This document shows positions 35,877-48,280 of a stretch of DNA of 64,000 bases, in pieces. Where the stretch lies: assembly GCA_958496175.1 (NCBI GenBank), contig OY292275.1:60589701-60653700 (forward strand). The letters run 5' to 3'. The position numbers and the translations under genes were made by a program. Position 1 is the first letter of the stretch, and each line of letters opens with the position of its first letter. Source of the stretch: Sisyra terminalis (Eukaryota; Arthropoda; Insecta; Neuroptera; Sisyridae). A model generated the notes under the pieces. The model ran no database searches and was not told where the DNA came from. It saw only the letters and a program-made list of their open reading frames with translations.

Positions 35877-36092
35877 CAGCGGTTCCTAACCTTTTTCAGC
35901 CGTGGACCTCCAAGAAAATCAAGCATAATGCCAAGGACCCCTAAGTGAAAAAAAGGTGCAATTTTCGGACAATTCTATATTTTAATATTCCTTCATTAAA
36001 TTAAACAAAAAACAAACAACAACCAAAAATAGATGCGTATGGGACCTCCGCGGACCCCCAGGGGTCCGCGGACCACTGGTTAGGAAACACTG
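35877..36092. mobile_element. hAT-type MITE (CAGCGGTTCCTAACC...GTTAGGAAACACTG)
   Basis: A 216-bp element with inverted ends CAGCGGTTCCTAACC and GGTTAGGAAACACTG, and a GC-rich hairpin of GGACCTCC/GGGGTCCGCGGACC. Flanked by a perfect 8-bp duplication CACTAAAG (35869-35876, 36093-36100). Non-coding. Confidence 0.93.
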
Positions 36093-36100
36093 CACTAAAG

Positions 36101-37020
36101 TGAAGTAAATTTGTCGCTGTCGATCAATTTCAGCGACGTCGTAAATTTAATCAAAAATACGAATAGTTTTATTCCACTTTACATTTTCGATCGAATTATT
36201 CCATAGAGGAAATAATATCGAAATCCAGGATTTCTCAAACTTTTGAATTAATACAGTGCTTCCCAACATTTAGATATAAGTAGCTTAAGTGACTGATTCA
36301 CTAAATATGACTTAAATTTCCCTCTTCAGGGGAAAAAATCAACTAGGCCAAGTCTAAGGTGCATAATGCACTTAAAAATTTAATTTGTTATGAAACGAAA
36401 TAAATATAGATGGAAATTAATCTCAATTTATAAAATTGTTGTTAGAATTTAATTGAATTTTAGTTCCAATTAGAAGAGAAAAAAAAAACCTAATTAAAGA
36501 TAATTGAATGTAATTGGTTTTTAAATTCTGCACGTCCTGTGTCTCAAGAAAATGGAACAAAAATATCTCCAAATTGTATTCTTACTAAAATTCCATTCGA
36601 TATGCATTTATTGTTGAGCAAAAAAAAAATGTAATTATAAATGTTAATGATTCGACGGAAATTTGAATAAAATGGAGAGGAAAAAATGTGTTTTTTTGTT
36701 TCCCATGGTATAAAGGATGGTGGGCGGGGGTGAGAGGGAATCGGGATGTCGCATCGGATCATTAGAATTATGTGTTGTCGGGTTTCTAGTTGAGGGATAA
36801 ACATAAAAACCACAAGTGGTTTTGAATGTTTTCGTGGGCGCTGAACCGGAAGAAGGTGATGAGGGCATCATTTTGCCTTATGTCTATGTATTACAGGTTT
36901 TTTATTTCACTTTTGCCCTGATATTTATCAATGGTTAGGTATATAGAGACCAATATGGTTTCCCCATGATGGTACTTGGTTGGCTTTTTTGCATTCAATT
37001 ATTTTCTAGGTATATATTAC
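36101..37020. other. Unannotated stretch
   Basis: 36690-36870 is purine-rich and GC-richer (GGTGGGCGGGGGTGAGAGG) and opens overlapping frames on the - strand, but without motif or splice support. The rest is AT-rich. Confidence 0.3.
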
Positions 37021-37258
37021 GTACTTACGTTATGGAAATTCTGAAACCAAAGCTATAGACTGTGAAAATTTTTTTATCGTAATTACATTTTTCAAGTATC
37101 GGAAAAGTTTATTCAGTGATTCACTCAATGCGTTTTTACGCATATATGACGTAATTATTCACGAATTTCTTTTTTTGTTATGTACTTTTATCTCCGATTG
37201 TACCTCCATAGCGTTCTTAACCAAAAAAGATAAGTAATAGGCACAAGTAATCATAGCT

Positions 37259-38212
37259 CAAGGTTTATAAATTACACAGTAGGGTGATTTTTTTTTGGTC
37301 CCATCGTGAAATTTTGTTGGAAATACCAAAAAAAAAATTCCTGAAAGTTTGAGCCCTTAATATTAATTTTAAGTCCTCGACCAAGACGTGTAAAGATTTC
37401 CCATTGAAAATACACGGAAACTCTGATTTTTTATTTTTAAATTTCTATATCTCAGCGGAATTTCGTGAGATCGCTTTTACCGAAGATGGTTTTTTCTCAG
37501 AATTAAACGCTCTACAAAAGTGCCCATTGCGACAAAGTCGTAACTCACACCGGTGAGGTAGTACGGGCCACTGAACCTGATTTTTCCATAAAATTCAAGG
37601 CTTAATATATCGTTTAATATTGATCTTCGCGATTTGGTCTACAGGAACTTTTTTGTAGGAAATCAAATTCTCTACAAGTTTTTCATTTATAATTTTTCCG
37701 TAGCTCTTGTTATTTACGAGATAAATGCATAAAAAAACGCGAATTTTATGGAAAAATCAGGTTCAGTGGCCTGTACTACCTCAGCGATGTGAATTACGAC
37801 TTTGTCGCAATGGGCACTTTTGTAGAGCGTTTAATTCTGAGAAAAAACCATCTTTGATAAAAACGATCCCATGAAATGCCGCTGAGATATGGAAATTAAA
37901 AAATAAAAAATCAGAGTTTCCGTGTATTTTCAATGGGAAATCTTTACACGTCTTGGTCGAGGACTTAAAATTAATATTAAGGGCTCAAACTTTCAGAGAA
38001 TTTTTTTTTTGGTATTTCCAACAAAATTTCACGATGGGTCCAAAAAAAGTCAAAAAAAAAATCACCCTATTACACAGGTTGCCTCATTAGAAAAAAAATA
38101 TGACATCATACGAAGAATTTTGAAATTTGAATCAGTCTGAAGATATGTACGAATTTCTTCTGGATACGTCACGTGGTGCATTTGGCAAAATCTGTGTATT
38201 TTATAAACCTAG
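37259..38212 (-). mobile_element. Small TIR element (CAAGG...CCTAG), copy 3, interrupted
   Basis: Outer ends CAAGGTTTATAAATTACACA and TGTATTTTATAAACCTAG. Flanked by ATCATAGCT and ATCATAGCC (9 bp, one mismatch). Opposite orientation to copies 1 and 2. The family F fold-back element is inserted 21 bp inside its left end. Confidence 0.9.
37280..38069. mobile_element. Fold-back element family F, copy 2, nested
   Basis: Starts TAGGGTGATTTTTTTTTGG, ends AAAAATCACCCTA, perfect 8-bp duplication TTACACAG (37272-37279, 38070-38077). Longer than copy 1 because it keeps the central TTAATATATCGTTTAATATTG segment. The intact target is seen in the small TIR element copies at 19216 and 29001. Confidence 0.94.
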
Positions 38213-38759
38213 ATCATAGCCTACTGTTTTTTCTTCAGTTTAATTATATTGTATTTCTGCTTCTTATTCGGTGATATTCCTAATTTTCTTGCAAAAAAAA
38301 GTAAAAAATTATTGATATTTTCACAGCCAATTCGATTAAGTCGTTTAAATTTGACTTTTAACTATGGAAACTTGCAGTTTCCATAGGGATTCTAAAACCA
38401 AAGCTATAGACTGTGATAAATTTTTTTATCGTAATTACATTTTTCAAGTATCGGAAAAGTTTATTCAGTGTACTCAATGCGTTTTTTATGCATATATGAC
38501 GTAATTATTCACGAATTTCTTTTTTTTATGTACTTTTATCTCCAATTGTACCTCCATAGCATTCTTAACCAAAAATGATTAGTACTTGGCACCAGTAATC
38601 ATAGCCTACTGTTTCTTCTTCAGTATTTCTGCTTCTCATTCGGTGATATTCCCAATTTGCTTGCAAAAAAAAAATATTTATATTTTGACAGCCAATTCGA
38701 TTAAAACGTTTAAATTTGACTTTTTCTAATGGAAACTTGCAGTTTCCATAGGGAAAAGT

Positions 38760-39827
38760 GTATAACTCAAAAACTTAAAGCTTTAACGCTTTAGATTTCG
38801 AAGAATACTTAATAAAAATGCTTAAAGGATGTCTTGTATTAAATTTAAAATTAAAAGGTTTCCAATACAAAAATAATTGATAAGATTCCCTTTAAATTCT
38901 TTCATATTCCTCCATCCTATAGTCTTTGATTTCCACAGGAAGTTTTCAACATTTAACATTTTAACTTTGGAAATTTAGTGCAATGAATATTGACAATTTT
39001 TTTATCAGAATAATGGCTAATAATTCAGGGGTCTGAAATGTAATACAACATAGCTAGGTGCCTATCTATAATCAAGAAAAGTGTTTGATATATTGAACAA
39101 ACATGCCATATCACCGCCACCAACGCCCCTTTTTTGAAACTTCTAAATAGGTAAAACATACTAAATAGATATCCCTATAGTTACCAACCATAATCCCCCA
39201 AAAAAAATGCATTAATAAAACTCGTTTTTTTTTTTTAATTAAAATGATACATTCAAGTTATACTTTAGATAAATTACAATAGTTTCTTGTGTATCATTAA
39301 CAAAAGGATTTCAATGGCATTTATTTGAAACTTGATGCATAAAACGTTAAGTATGTTTGATTAGCTGTCGGCAATGTTTTCGAATGAAATCCAACGAAAC
39401 ATATCAAATCGTATACATTTATTTATAATATGAAGCGAAATATAAAACGAATTTCTATATAGAGATAATGTAATATATGAATACCAATATTTCTCAATTT
39501 GATCCAAAACAAATATTATTTAAATTTATATTCGAAATATGGCCAACGTGATAAATTAGTTTTGAGTTCTAAAAGGATATTTCGTTTCTTATCGATTTTC
39601 TTTGGTAAACAATTTAAATATTGTATGATTGATAAGAATATTGATTGAATCAACCAAACACACCTTGAAGGTGTCACAAATAAGTTTCTAATCGTTCATA
39701 TATATATATAGTAAATATCTATATCTACCAATTGTTTATCAAATTTTCTATTTGACAATAGCACTTCATTGTTTGAACGTCGCAAGAAAATGCAAACAAT
39801 GAAAAGAATTGAAAGTGTTTTATAAAC
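38760..39827. other. Unannotated AT-rich stretch
   Basis: No gene or element supported. A short TA run lies at about 39700-39712. Confidence 0.35.
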
Positions 39828-42030
39828 GAAAATGATAAGTAGGTGTTGAGTTTCGTAGATTTTAAATACATAAATTTAACAATTATTTATTACTTTATAA
39901 TATTTCTTGGTAGTAGTTATTGGTTAGATAAGGTTTCAAACTGATACAAACCAAAATATTCGTCACTATAGGGTGTAATATCCTGCACCTTATTGATTTT
40001 TCAAAAAAAATATTTTTTTCATTGTAACTTTTGAACCATGAGAGATACAAATAAAATGGTAATTATCAAAATGAAAGCTGAGGAAATTTCCTACAAAACA
40101 TGTCTCTTTAAAATTTTTCATAAATTCTATAGTTTGGCCAGAATTTTTGTATGAGATCAAATCGCGCACTACATATGTATGTTATAGCGAAAATTTTGAT
40201 TTCTTGACTGAAGTGTAGGTTTTTGCTAAAAATCAAAATGGATCTTTGAAAGTGATAACATATTACAATTTTACCCATTTTATAACTCTATATTGTTTTG
40301 GGAACTATAAAATAATAGAAGATAATTGCAATTTTTTAATAAATTTCCCGTTTTTCAATAGTTACGCCAGCCAGCGTAAAAACATTCCAAATGTTTTCAA
40401 TATTACATAGCAAAAATGATAAGTAGGTGTTAGGAGTTTCGCGGATTTTAACTAAAAAACTTATCAATTACTTAGTACTATATTAAACATTTACATCGAT
40501 TTTCAGTATTAATACTAATATTTTTGGCGTAATTTATTGTTAGATAAGGTACTAAATGTGATAGAAACCAAAATATCCGTCACTATGGGGTGTCATTTCC
40601 TGCACCTTATTGATTTTTAAAAAAAAATCCTTTTTTTATTATAACTTTTGAACCATAAGAGATACAAATAAAATGGTTATTATCAAAATGAAAGCTGAGG
40701 AAATTCCCTATAAAACAAGTCCTTTTAAAATTTTTCATAACTGCTATAGTTTGGCCGGAAATTGATGTCGAATGCGCTGATGTCTTTTTGTATGTGATCA
40801 AATCATACACTAAATATGGCGAAAATTTTGATTTCTTGACAAAAATTTATAAGTTTTAGCTAAAAATCGATTTCCAGACTTTATACTAATATTTTTTGGC
40901 AGTATTTTTATGTTAGACAAGGTTCCAAACATGATAGAAACCAAAATATCCGTCACTATGGGGGTGCCATTTCCTGCACCTTATTGATTTCTCAAAAAAA
41001 ATATATTTTTTTTATTATAACTTTTGAACCATAAGAGATACAAGTAAAATGGTTATTATCAAAATGAAAGCTGAGGAAATTTCCTACAAAATAAGTCTCT
41101 TTAAAATTTTTCATTAGTGCTATAGTTTGGCTGGAAATTGATATCGAAAGCGCTGGTGTCTTTTTGTATGAGATCAAATCGTGCGCTAAATATTGCAAAT
41201 ATTTAGATTTCTTGACGACAATTTGTAAGTTTTGGCTGAAAATCGATTTCCAGATTTTAAACTAATATTTTTTGAGAGTGTTTATTGTTAGATATGGTTC
41301 TAGAGTGATAGAAACCAAAATATCCGTCACTATGGGGGTGCCATTTCCTGCACCTTATTGATTTTTCCAAAAAAAAAAACAATTCTTTTTTTCATTATAA
41401 TTTTTGAACCATGAGAGATACAAGTAAAATGGTAATTATCAAAATGAAAGCTGAGGAGATTTCCTACAAAATAAGTCTCTTTAAAATTTTTCATTAGTGC
41501 TATAGTTTGGCTGGAAATTGATGTCGAAAGCGCTGGTGTCTTTTTTATATAACAATTTCATCCATTTTATAACTCTTTATTGTTTTGGGAACTATATAAT
41601 ATAGAAGATAATTGCAATTTTTTAATAAATTTCCCGTTTTTCAATAGTTACGCCCGCCAGCGCATTGAAAGTGTTTTCAATATTACATTAGCGAAAATGA
41701 TAAGTAGGTTTTAAGAGTTTCGCAGATTTTAAATACAAAACTTTATAATTAATTATTACTATATTAAACATTTAAATCAATTTCCAAAGTTTAGACATAT
41801 TTTTTGACAGTATTTACTGTTAGACAAGGTTCCAAACATGATAGAAACCAAAATATCCGTCACTATGGTAGTGCCATTTCCTGCACCTTATTGATTTTTC
41901 AAAAAGAATCCTTTTTTCATTATAACTTTTAAACCATGAGAGGTACAAATAAAATGGTTATTATCGAAATGAAAGTTGAGGAAATTTCCTATAAAACAAG
42001 TCCTTATAAAATTTTTCACAAATCCTATAA
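39828..42030. repeat. Tandem array of long degenerate units (5 copies)
   Basis: CCAAAATATCCGTCACTATG recurs at 39951, 40568, 40941, 41315 and 41848. Each is followed by TTTCCTGCACCTTATTGATT and AACCATGAGAGATACAAATA. Short units are about 373 bp; long ones (533-617 bp) also contain a TATTGTTTTGGGAACTATA block and a GATAAGTAGGTGTT block. Non-coding. Relatives occur at 46.1-46.9 kb and about 48.1-48.3 kb. Confidence 0.88.
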
Positions 42031-42341
42031 TCTTAAAAATAATATCCTAAAAATATTTATTTATCATTTTACTTTAATTTGTGACATCAGCAACTTCTTA
42101 TGTTTCATAGCTTGCTTCATAGGTATAACAAAACTTGTTTTATAGGTTACTATGTTATTTGTAGTGAGGTGGCTAGTGCCACAACGCATACTTGATTCCT
42201 TTTTTCTTAAGTACTAAAGATAAAAAAATATATTATCCGATTGTCCAACAACTGTACTGAGAATATGTTAAGAAAATTAGTTCCTACATATCTACACAGT
42301 ATTCAAAAGTCACTAAAGAAGTATCTTAAAAAGTACTTTAA

Positions 42342-42497
42342 GCAGGCCATTCACGCTCCGGTTTGTAGTACTGCTAGTCGGATTACTAGTTGGATCGCCT
42401 AAATGATCCGACTGGTCCGACTAGGCATCAAACGTCCAACACTATTCACGATCCGACTTCGAAAGTTGGACTGCAAGTCGGAGTGTGAATGGTCTGC
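42342..42497. mobile_element. MITE with GCAGGCCATTCACGCTCC termini, copy 2
   Basis: Ends GCAGGCCATTCACGCTCCG and AGTCGGAGTGTGAATGGTCTGC are inverted repeats. Flanked by TTTAA on both sides (5 bp). Internally built from TCCGACT/AGTCGGA blocks, like 23712-23852. Confidence 0.85.
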
Positions 42498-42892
42498 TTT
42501 AAGACAAGTATCTAGATACTTTTCCAAAGTATATTTCACAGATCTGGGTATTGTTTATTTTTGATTATAATATCATTTTTTTTAATTTATTTCCTTCCAG
42601 TAGGCATTCTACAGAGATGCAAAGCATCTGTACATAGGACTGGAATATTACAATTGTAATGTAATGCAATGTACAATTGCATACATTTAAACCAGTTTAA
42701 CAAAATTAAAAGTATCAAAGTTAAAAGTTAAAAATTACAAAGTTAATTTTCTTAATTTTCCAATATTTTTTCTCCCCCTCCCCGGCTTCTAAATAGTAGG
42801 TAAGGGTATTTAGATTTTTTTTGTCTAAGTTCTGCCTATCGGCAGATTATTTTCCCGCGTGGTTGAATTGTTCCGACCAGCATCGTCTACAC

Positions 42893-43265
42893 CAGAGTTT
42901 CCCAAACTTTTTTGTGTCGTAGACCCCTTGCCATGTTTTTCCGTGTTGGGTAGACCCCCTACTTACCTGATATTGATTTCCTGTAAATTTCTAACTGCAA
43001 TGAAGTTTAGTATTAAAACCTTAAAGTAAAAACATAGGTACTTTATAACTTCATAAGTAGGTACTTTTATAAATAATGTATGTCTTGATATTATAAGATA
43101 GTATGATGTAAGTAAATAGGTACTATCAGTGTATGCGTTGAGATCCACTATGGTGGACCCCCATTTTCATTTCATGGACCCCCAAATTTTTTTTCGCTGA
43201 CGTAGACCCCTTGCAGATTGCCATAGACCCCTAGGGGTCGATATAGACCACTTTGGGAATCACTG
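42893..43265. mobile_element. hAT-type MITE (CAGAGTTTCCCAAAC...TTTGGGAATCACTG)
   Basis: A 373-bp element with inverted ends CAGAGTTTCCCAAACTTTTT and CTTTGGGAATCACTG and repeated GTAGACCCC blocks. Perfect 8-bp duplication GTCTACAC (42885-42892, 43266-43273). Confidence 0.94.
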
Positions 43266-43273
43266 GTCTACAC

Positions 43274-45577
43274 TGTCACGATTCTTTTTTTTTTTTTAAA
43301 TTGGAGTAGTTCAATTCTTTTTCTAATAAATCCAAGATTTCTTCCTTTTTTCAATGTCATTTTTGCAATATAAAATGCAGTAAAATTTAGGCTAGAAAAC
43401 GATGAAATTCTAAAAATTTCGAATAACTTCCAAGTATCTATAGTAGTACATCTATTTTTCGAAATTTAACTTAGAATGCCATGATTTTTATGTTAAAAAT
43501 TGAATATTAGCCTTAGTATGCCATGGATTGTTATTTTCCTATTGGTTCTTATTTTATTGAAGTTTCTCATTACTGATTTTACAAATGGTGGTATCCAATT
43601 GTTGGTAAACCCGCAACTTGAATTGCCTACCCCTATTATAATAACAATGTGATTATTTTTTATGTTCCTCCAAACAAAAAATGATTTGCCCATTGTTCTT
43701 AAGTACATATAATTATCACCGATTTCATTTTCAACTTCAAAAAAAAAAAAAAATTTTTTTTTTTTTGTTTCAGAAAAACAAAGTTACCAACTGATGGTGT
43801 TTTTCGTTTGTTCTTTTTAACTGGTGAGTCTTTAATTTGATTTATTCATTCATCCAAGTCCTTGGAGATAAAATTAATATATTGACTTCATTATCTACGA
43901 TATTTTCATTAGCCGGGAAAACCTATAAAATTTTTTATTGTCTATTTTACAAGGGAAATTATATAGTGGGGCATAAATTATTTTTTTTGCATATGTACAT
44001 ATAGTTTAATAGCTGAAAAATTAATGTTTGAGCGAAGCGAAAGCTTTCGAATGAGATGTTATCGATTAACGCTAATATCCACAGCCAGAGAGATATAATA
44101 TGGAAAAGTTGCTGTTTTAATTATAATTACGTTATCGTTGTAATTACAAGCAAATGTCATAAATTTGTTATGGGACAAATCATTTCCGTTGTGAAAGTAA
44201 TTTATATGTTGCATATATATTTAAATTGATAGTGATAAGGTGTGAGACATTTTGTAATACCTAGAAAACGTTCCAATTTCGTATACCTTGTATATCTTAC
44301 TATTAATTTTTTTTCTTTGAAATCAATCCGTGAATAATTATTGATTAATTCAATTAAAATTGATCAAAGTTCTTAGTTGGCCCAAAAAAAATATTCAATT
44401 TTCATAATTTTATATCTAAAACCAGCATTTGGGACATTGTTACCACATTTTTAGTATAGTAAGCGTTGATAAGATGGCGGAGTTTTAAAAAAAAATGTTA
44501 CCCCAATAGGAATTTTTAACTAAGTTTTAATGTATAGCAAGCTTTGGAAAAAGGTATGTACTTTATATACACTAAGGAAATCTACTTAACAATTAGAGGG
44601 CTTTGAAAAATTGATATAAATGATTGGATAACATTATCCCAACCAATATTGTCGGCCATTTGTAAATAATATTTTAGAGGCGCATTTTCCTTTAATGTCT
44701 TTTAATTTTGTAATGAGAATAGGTATAATTTTCGTTGACATTGATTTATTTATTTTTAACTGCGTTTTTTTAGAATCGAAAAAAAAATTCCTAGAAATAT
44801 TTCACCTACTTTTGCACGTATATATTTATTTTCATTACGTTATTGCTGGATCATTAATAAAATTTAAAAAAAAATAGATATTTAGCATTTTTTTCTTTCT
44901 TCAATTTCCTTCTATTATCGTATACCTTCCTACTAGAAACTTTATGCTAAAATCAGCGAAAGTTGATTTTTTTTTCGAAACATAAACAAATAATTTTTGA
45001 TGATTTATGCCATTTTTAGTATCGTAGTATTTCCATATAGCTATCGACTAAAGAAAATTGAATGAAACTTTAAAAAGTGAAGAGAAGGCCTATTAAAAAC
45101 GTTCTCGACCAAAACCGGATTTTTAAAATTCAACTTCCCAAGAAAAAATTGTTAATTTTAATTGATCTTTGCCGAAGAGAGTGGTTTTCGCTAATGATTT
45201 TTATAATTAGACAAGTGAAAACTTTGTCGGTTGTTTTCGATACTTTAAAGCAAATAAGCTTAACATATTATTACAGTAGTTTTTCGAAAAATTCAAATCG
45301 TTAAGATATTGTAGAAGGGAGATGATAATCGCTCGTTAAAACTCATTTACTTGAATTTATTTCGGCCGTTCTAATTGTAAATTGGGGGTAATTAACAAGT
45401 CGCTCTTTTTACGATTAAAGTTTCGTTAGATAAAATCAAAACGACCGGGAGAATATTTAGCGAAAACTTTTCTTTACTACAGCTTCAATGTCAGTAATTT
45501 TTGGTTTAAATTCCGAAATACTTGTGATAATAAATGCCTTGATGGAATATTAAGAAAGATATCTATCACCAATTAAG

Positions 45578-45608
<31 letters not shown>

Positions 45609-46130
45609 ACCTCTTTATGGAGGTCGAACAAGTCAAAAATGAGTCACTTTCGTTATTGAGAATAAATGTTGTCATCATCGTCATTCTAAAGTCATATAAG
45701 TAATAGTAAAAAAGTACCTAAAGACCACAACGTAGTAAGTAGTAAATTTAATTAATTCCAATGTATCACACGTAAATAAAATGCACAAGATGAGGCCTCT
45801 CGTCATTCAAAACGAGCCGGTGAATCATGACGATGACAAATTTCGTTAATTAATGGAAATATTTAAATGAGTTAAAAGTTTGGGATTTTTCCAAGAAGAT
45901 TTTCTTGTCATCAAGAATGCTATGAAAAAAGGGAGGAACTTATTTTACAAGGCTTTTGTCGTAAAAGTCTTCCATTTTAAAACGCTTTTTCTTCGTTTTG
46001 TTAGACCAAATAAAATTTGTATGAAAATTTTAAATATTTTCCATCGAAATTTTCTGGTAAATCATAGATGGCGTCTAAATAGTATAGTAGTGGAAATTAA
46101 ATTTTAAAGTGAACTTCCTATTAAATATGT
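43274..46130. other. Unannotated stretch with simple repeats
   Basis: Contains an A15/T13 inverted homopolymer pair at 43739-43766, a TA microsatellite at 45583-45609, and at 44535-44640 a block (AGCTTTGGAAAAAGG, later GGCTTTGAAAAATTGATAT) repeated at 47890-48020. No gene supported. Confidence 0.5.
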
Positions 46131-46136
46131 AACAGG

Positions 46137-46860
46137 TGATTATTCTATAGATAAGGTCCCAAACAAGATTTCAAATGAAAATTTCATCATTTGGGGGGGG
46201 GGGGGGGGGCGCTGCCCCCCCTAAATTGACTATTGCAAAAAAAAATATTTTTTTTTAATTTTTTCCTTTATAACTTTTGAACCGTGCCAGATACAAATGA
46301 AATGGTCATTATCGAAATGAAAGCTGAGGAAATTTCCTACAGAAAAGGTTCTTTGAAATTTTCCTGTGTGTGCCATAGTTAACGAGAAAATGGCGGCTGA
46401 CACCAGGAAAATTTATTTATTTAAAAATCGTGTTACCTATATTAAGTATTGTTGATGTTTCCGGAAATTGATGAAATTTTCGGAAATCAAGTAGGCCCAA
46501 TGATTTGTTTATTTTGGGAAATATAGTTTCTTATCTGAGAAAGCTTCAAAAGTTACTATTTTTTTTTTTTTAAATTTTTCCCTTATAAGTTTTGAACCGT
46601 ACCAGATACAAATGAAAGCTGAGGAAATTTCCTACAAAAAAGGTTCTTTGATATTTTCCTGTATGTGCCATAGTTAACAAGAAAATGGCGGCTGAAACCA
46701 GGAAAATTTACTTATTTAAAAATCGTGTTACCTTTATTAAGTATTGTTGATGTTTCCGGAAATTTATGAAATTTTCGGAAATCAAGTAGGCCCAATGATT
46801 TGTTTATTTTGGGAAATATAATTTCTTATCTGGGAAAGCTTCAAAAGTTACTAGATTTTT
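46137..46860. repeat. Two tandem units (about 314 bp) related to the 39.8-42.0 kb array, with a G17 run
   Basis: TTTTGAACCGTGCCAGATAC near 46275 recurs near 46589 with the following ATGGCGGCTGA and GTTGATGTTTCCGGAAAT blocks. The second unit has lost 20 bp between AAATGAAA direct repeats. A run of 17 G (46193-46209) followed by CGCTGCCCCCC sits where the related array has ATGGGGGTGCC. Confidence 0.85.
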
Positions 46861-47119
46861 AGTAATTTTTCTTTTGAAATATTGACCAAATTTAATTTAT
46901 CAAGATATGAAGATATCCACTAACTTTGGTCGGCCAACAGTAGTGTAGCATGGGTGACATGACCACGGGCGGCACATGAAAATGGGGCGGCCTATTATCA
47001 TTGATAATTCCTTAAAAAAATTACCTTATTATTATATATTTTCGTCACTAGATGTTTTTCCTTTTCTTTTAGAGCAATTAGTCTTCATAAGACCTAATTG
47101 TTACCATTTACTAAAGAGA

Positions 47120-47248
47120 TTTCGAATGCCAAACTCTTAATATTAATATTAAGAGCTTAAACTTTTACAGGAATTTTTTTTTTGACATTCCCAACAATAT
47201 TTTCGATATAATTAAGAAAAAAAAATCATCATTTTTTTGAATCAGTCT
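47120..47248. mobile_element. Fold-back family E, right-end fragment
   Basis: Right terminus with the palindrome (CTCTTAATATTAATATTAAG) through TTTTTGAATCAGTCTA at 47248, followed by ATATTTAC, one base from the ATATTTAT duplication of two other copies. The left part is absent. Confidence 0.8.
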
Positions 47249-48119
47249 AATATTTACATATGTATATATACAATTACAAGTGCGCCTCCTTCTTCCTCGT
47301 TTATTTTTCATAAATAATTTCATTAATTAGCAGAAACTATCGAAAAGAATAAAAAGAAGTTTTTCTCAGTGAAATTGTTAATAATCATATGAGCCAGAAA
47401 TGGTCATATAGTAAGTGCAAGCAAACCACATTATTATAGTGCGGAATATCCCATACCCACACACACATATATTGTAATATATACATAATATTATACCATA
47501 TATCAGATCCGTTAAAGGGACGTATTATAAGTGTACGATGACTCGTGAGAACCAACATCATATTTGCCAACAAAACAAGAAATCACATCAAAAATAAGCA
47601 CTTTATATTATAATAGTTTCCCATCTCTTTTATTCTGTACTGGCTATTGTTACTACAAAAAAAAAAAAGTTGACATTTTTTTTTCTTTAATCTTAACAAT
47701 TTTCCAATTAAATAATTTTATTACCATAACATTAAATTTAATTAAACGACAAATTGATGGGAAAACCATTAAGATAAATAGTTGAACACAATTTTTGGAT
47801 ATCCAAGTACAAAAGTAACGAATTTCTGCAATTAGGAGAATACTAATTTTATTCCATTGGATTGGTAAGCTTGTATAAGTGTAAAATTTAAATTTAGTAA
47901 GCTTTGGAAAAAGGCAGGCATCATATAGAAATAATTGGGTTACATTTAGAAGACGGGATTTAATAATTAATAATAAGAGTGCTTTGGAAAATTTATATAT
48001 CAGTGATTGGATACCAATAGTGACCAATAGTGATTGATTAAGTAAAAAAGTCAATTGTTTTATTTATCGATAGATTAGGCCCGAAGAATAATTTCAATCG
48101 AAAAGTTCGTTTAAAATTT

Positions 48120-48280
48120 GTTTTTTTTTTCGTTATAACTCCTGAGCTATGATAGATCCAAATAAAATTACAATTATCTACCAAAATGGAAGCTTAGGAA
48201 GCTTTTGTCCCAAACAGCTCTTCAACAATTTTGCATTGAAGCCATAGTTTGGTCGAAAATTGATATTAAAAGCGTCTTAA
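48120..48280. repeat. Diverged relative of the 40-kb array unit
   Basis: TTCGTTATAACTCCTGAGCT, then GATAGATCCAAATAAAATTA and AAATGGAAGCTTAGGAAGC, parallel the AACTTTTGAACC-ATGAGAGATACAAATAAAATGG-AAATGAAAGCTGAGGAA unit. Confidence 0.55.

Larger units (their letters stand above)
37030..38755. repeat. Tandem duplication (unit about 370-400 bp), first copy split by nested elements
   Basis: Copy 1 is 37030-37258 plus 38213-38380; copy 2 is 38388-38755. ACCAAAGCTATAGACTGTGA at about 37042 and 38397, and CTTGCAGTTTCCATAGG at the end of both, mark the unit. Copy 2 lacks the insertion and shows the empty site AGTAATCATAGCCTACTG. Confidence 0.9.

Noticed and set aside
39828..42030. CRISPR-like spaced repeats in the tandem arrays
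   Set aside because: Units are hundreds of bases long, diverged and in an animal genome; there are no short direct repeats with unique spacers.
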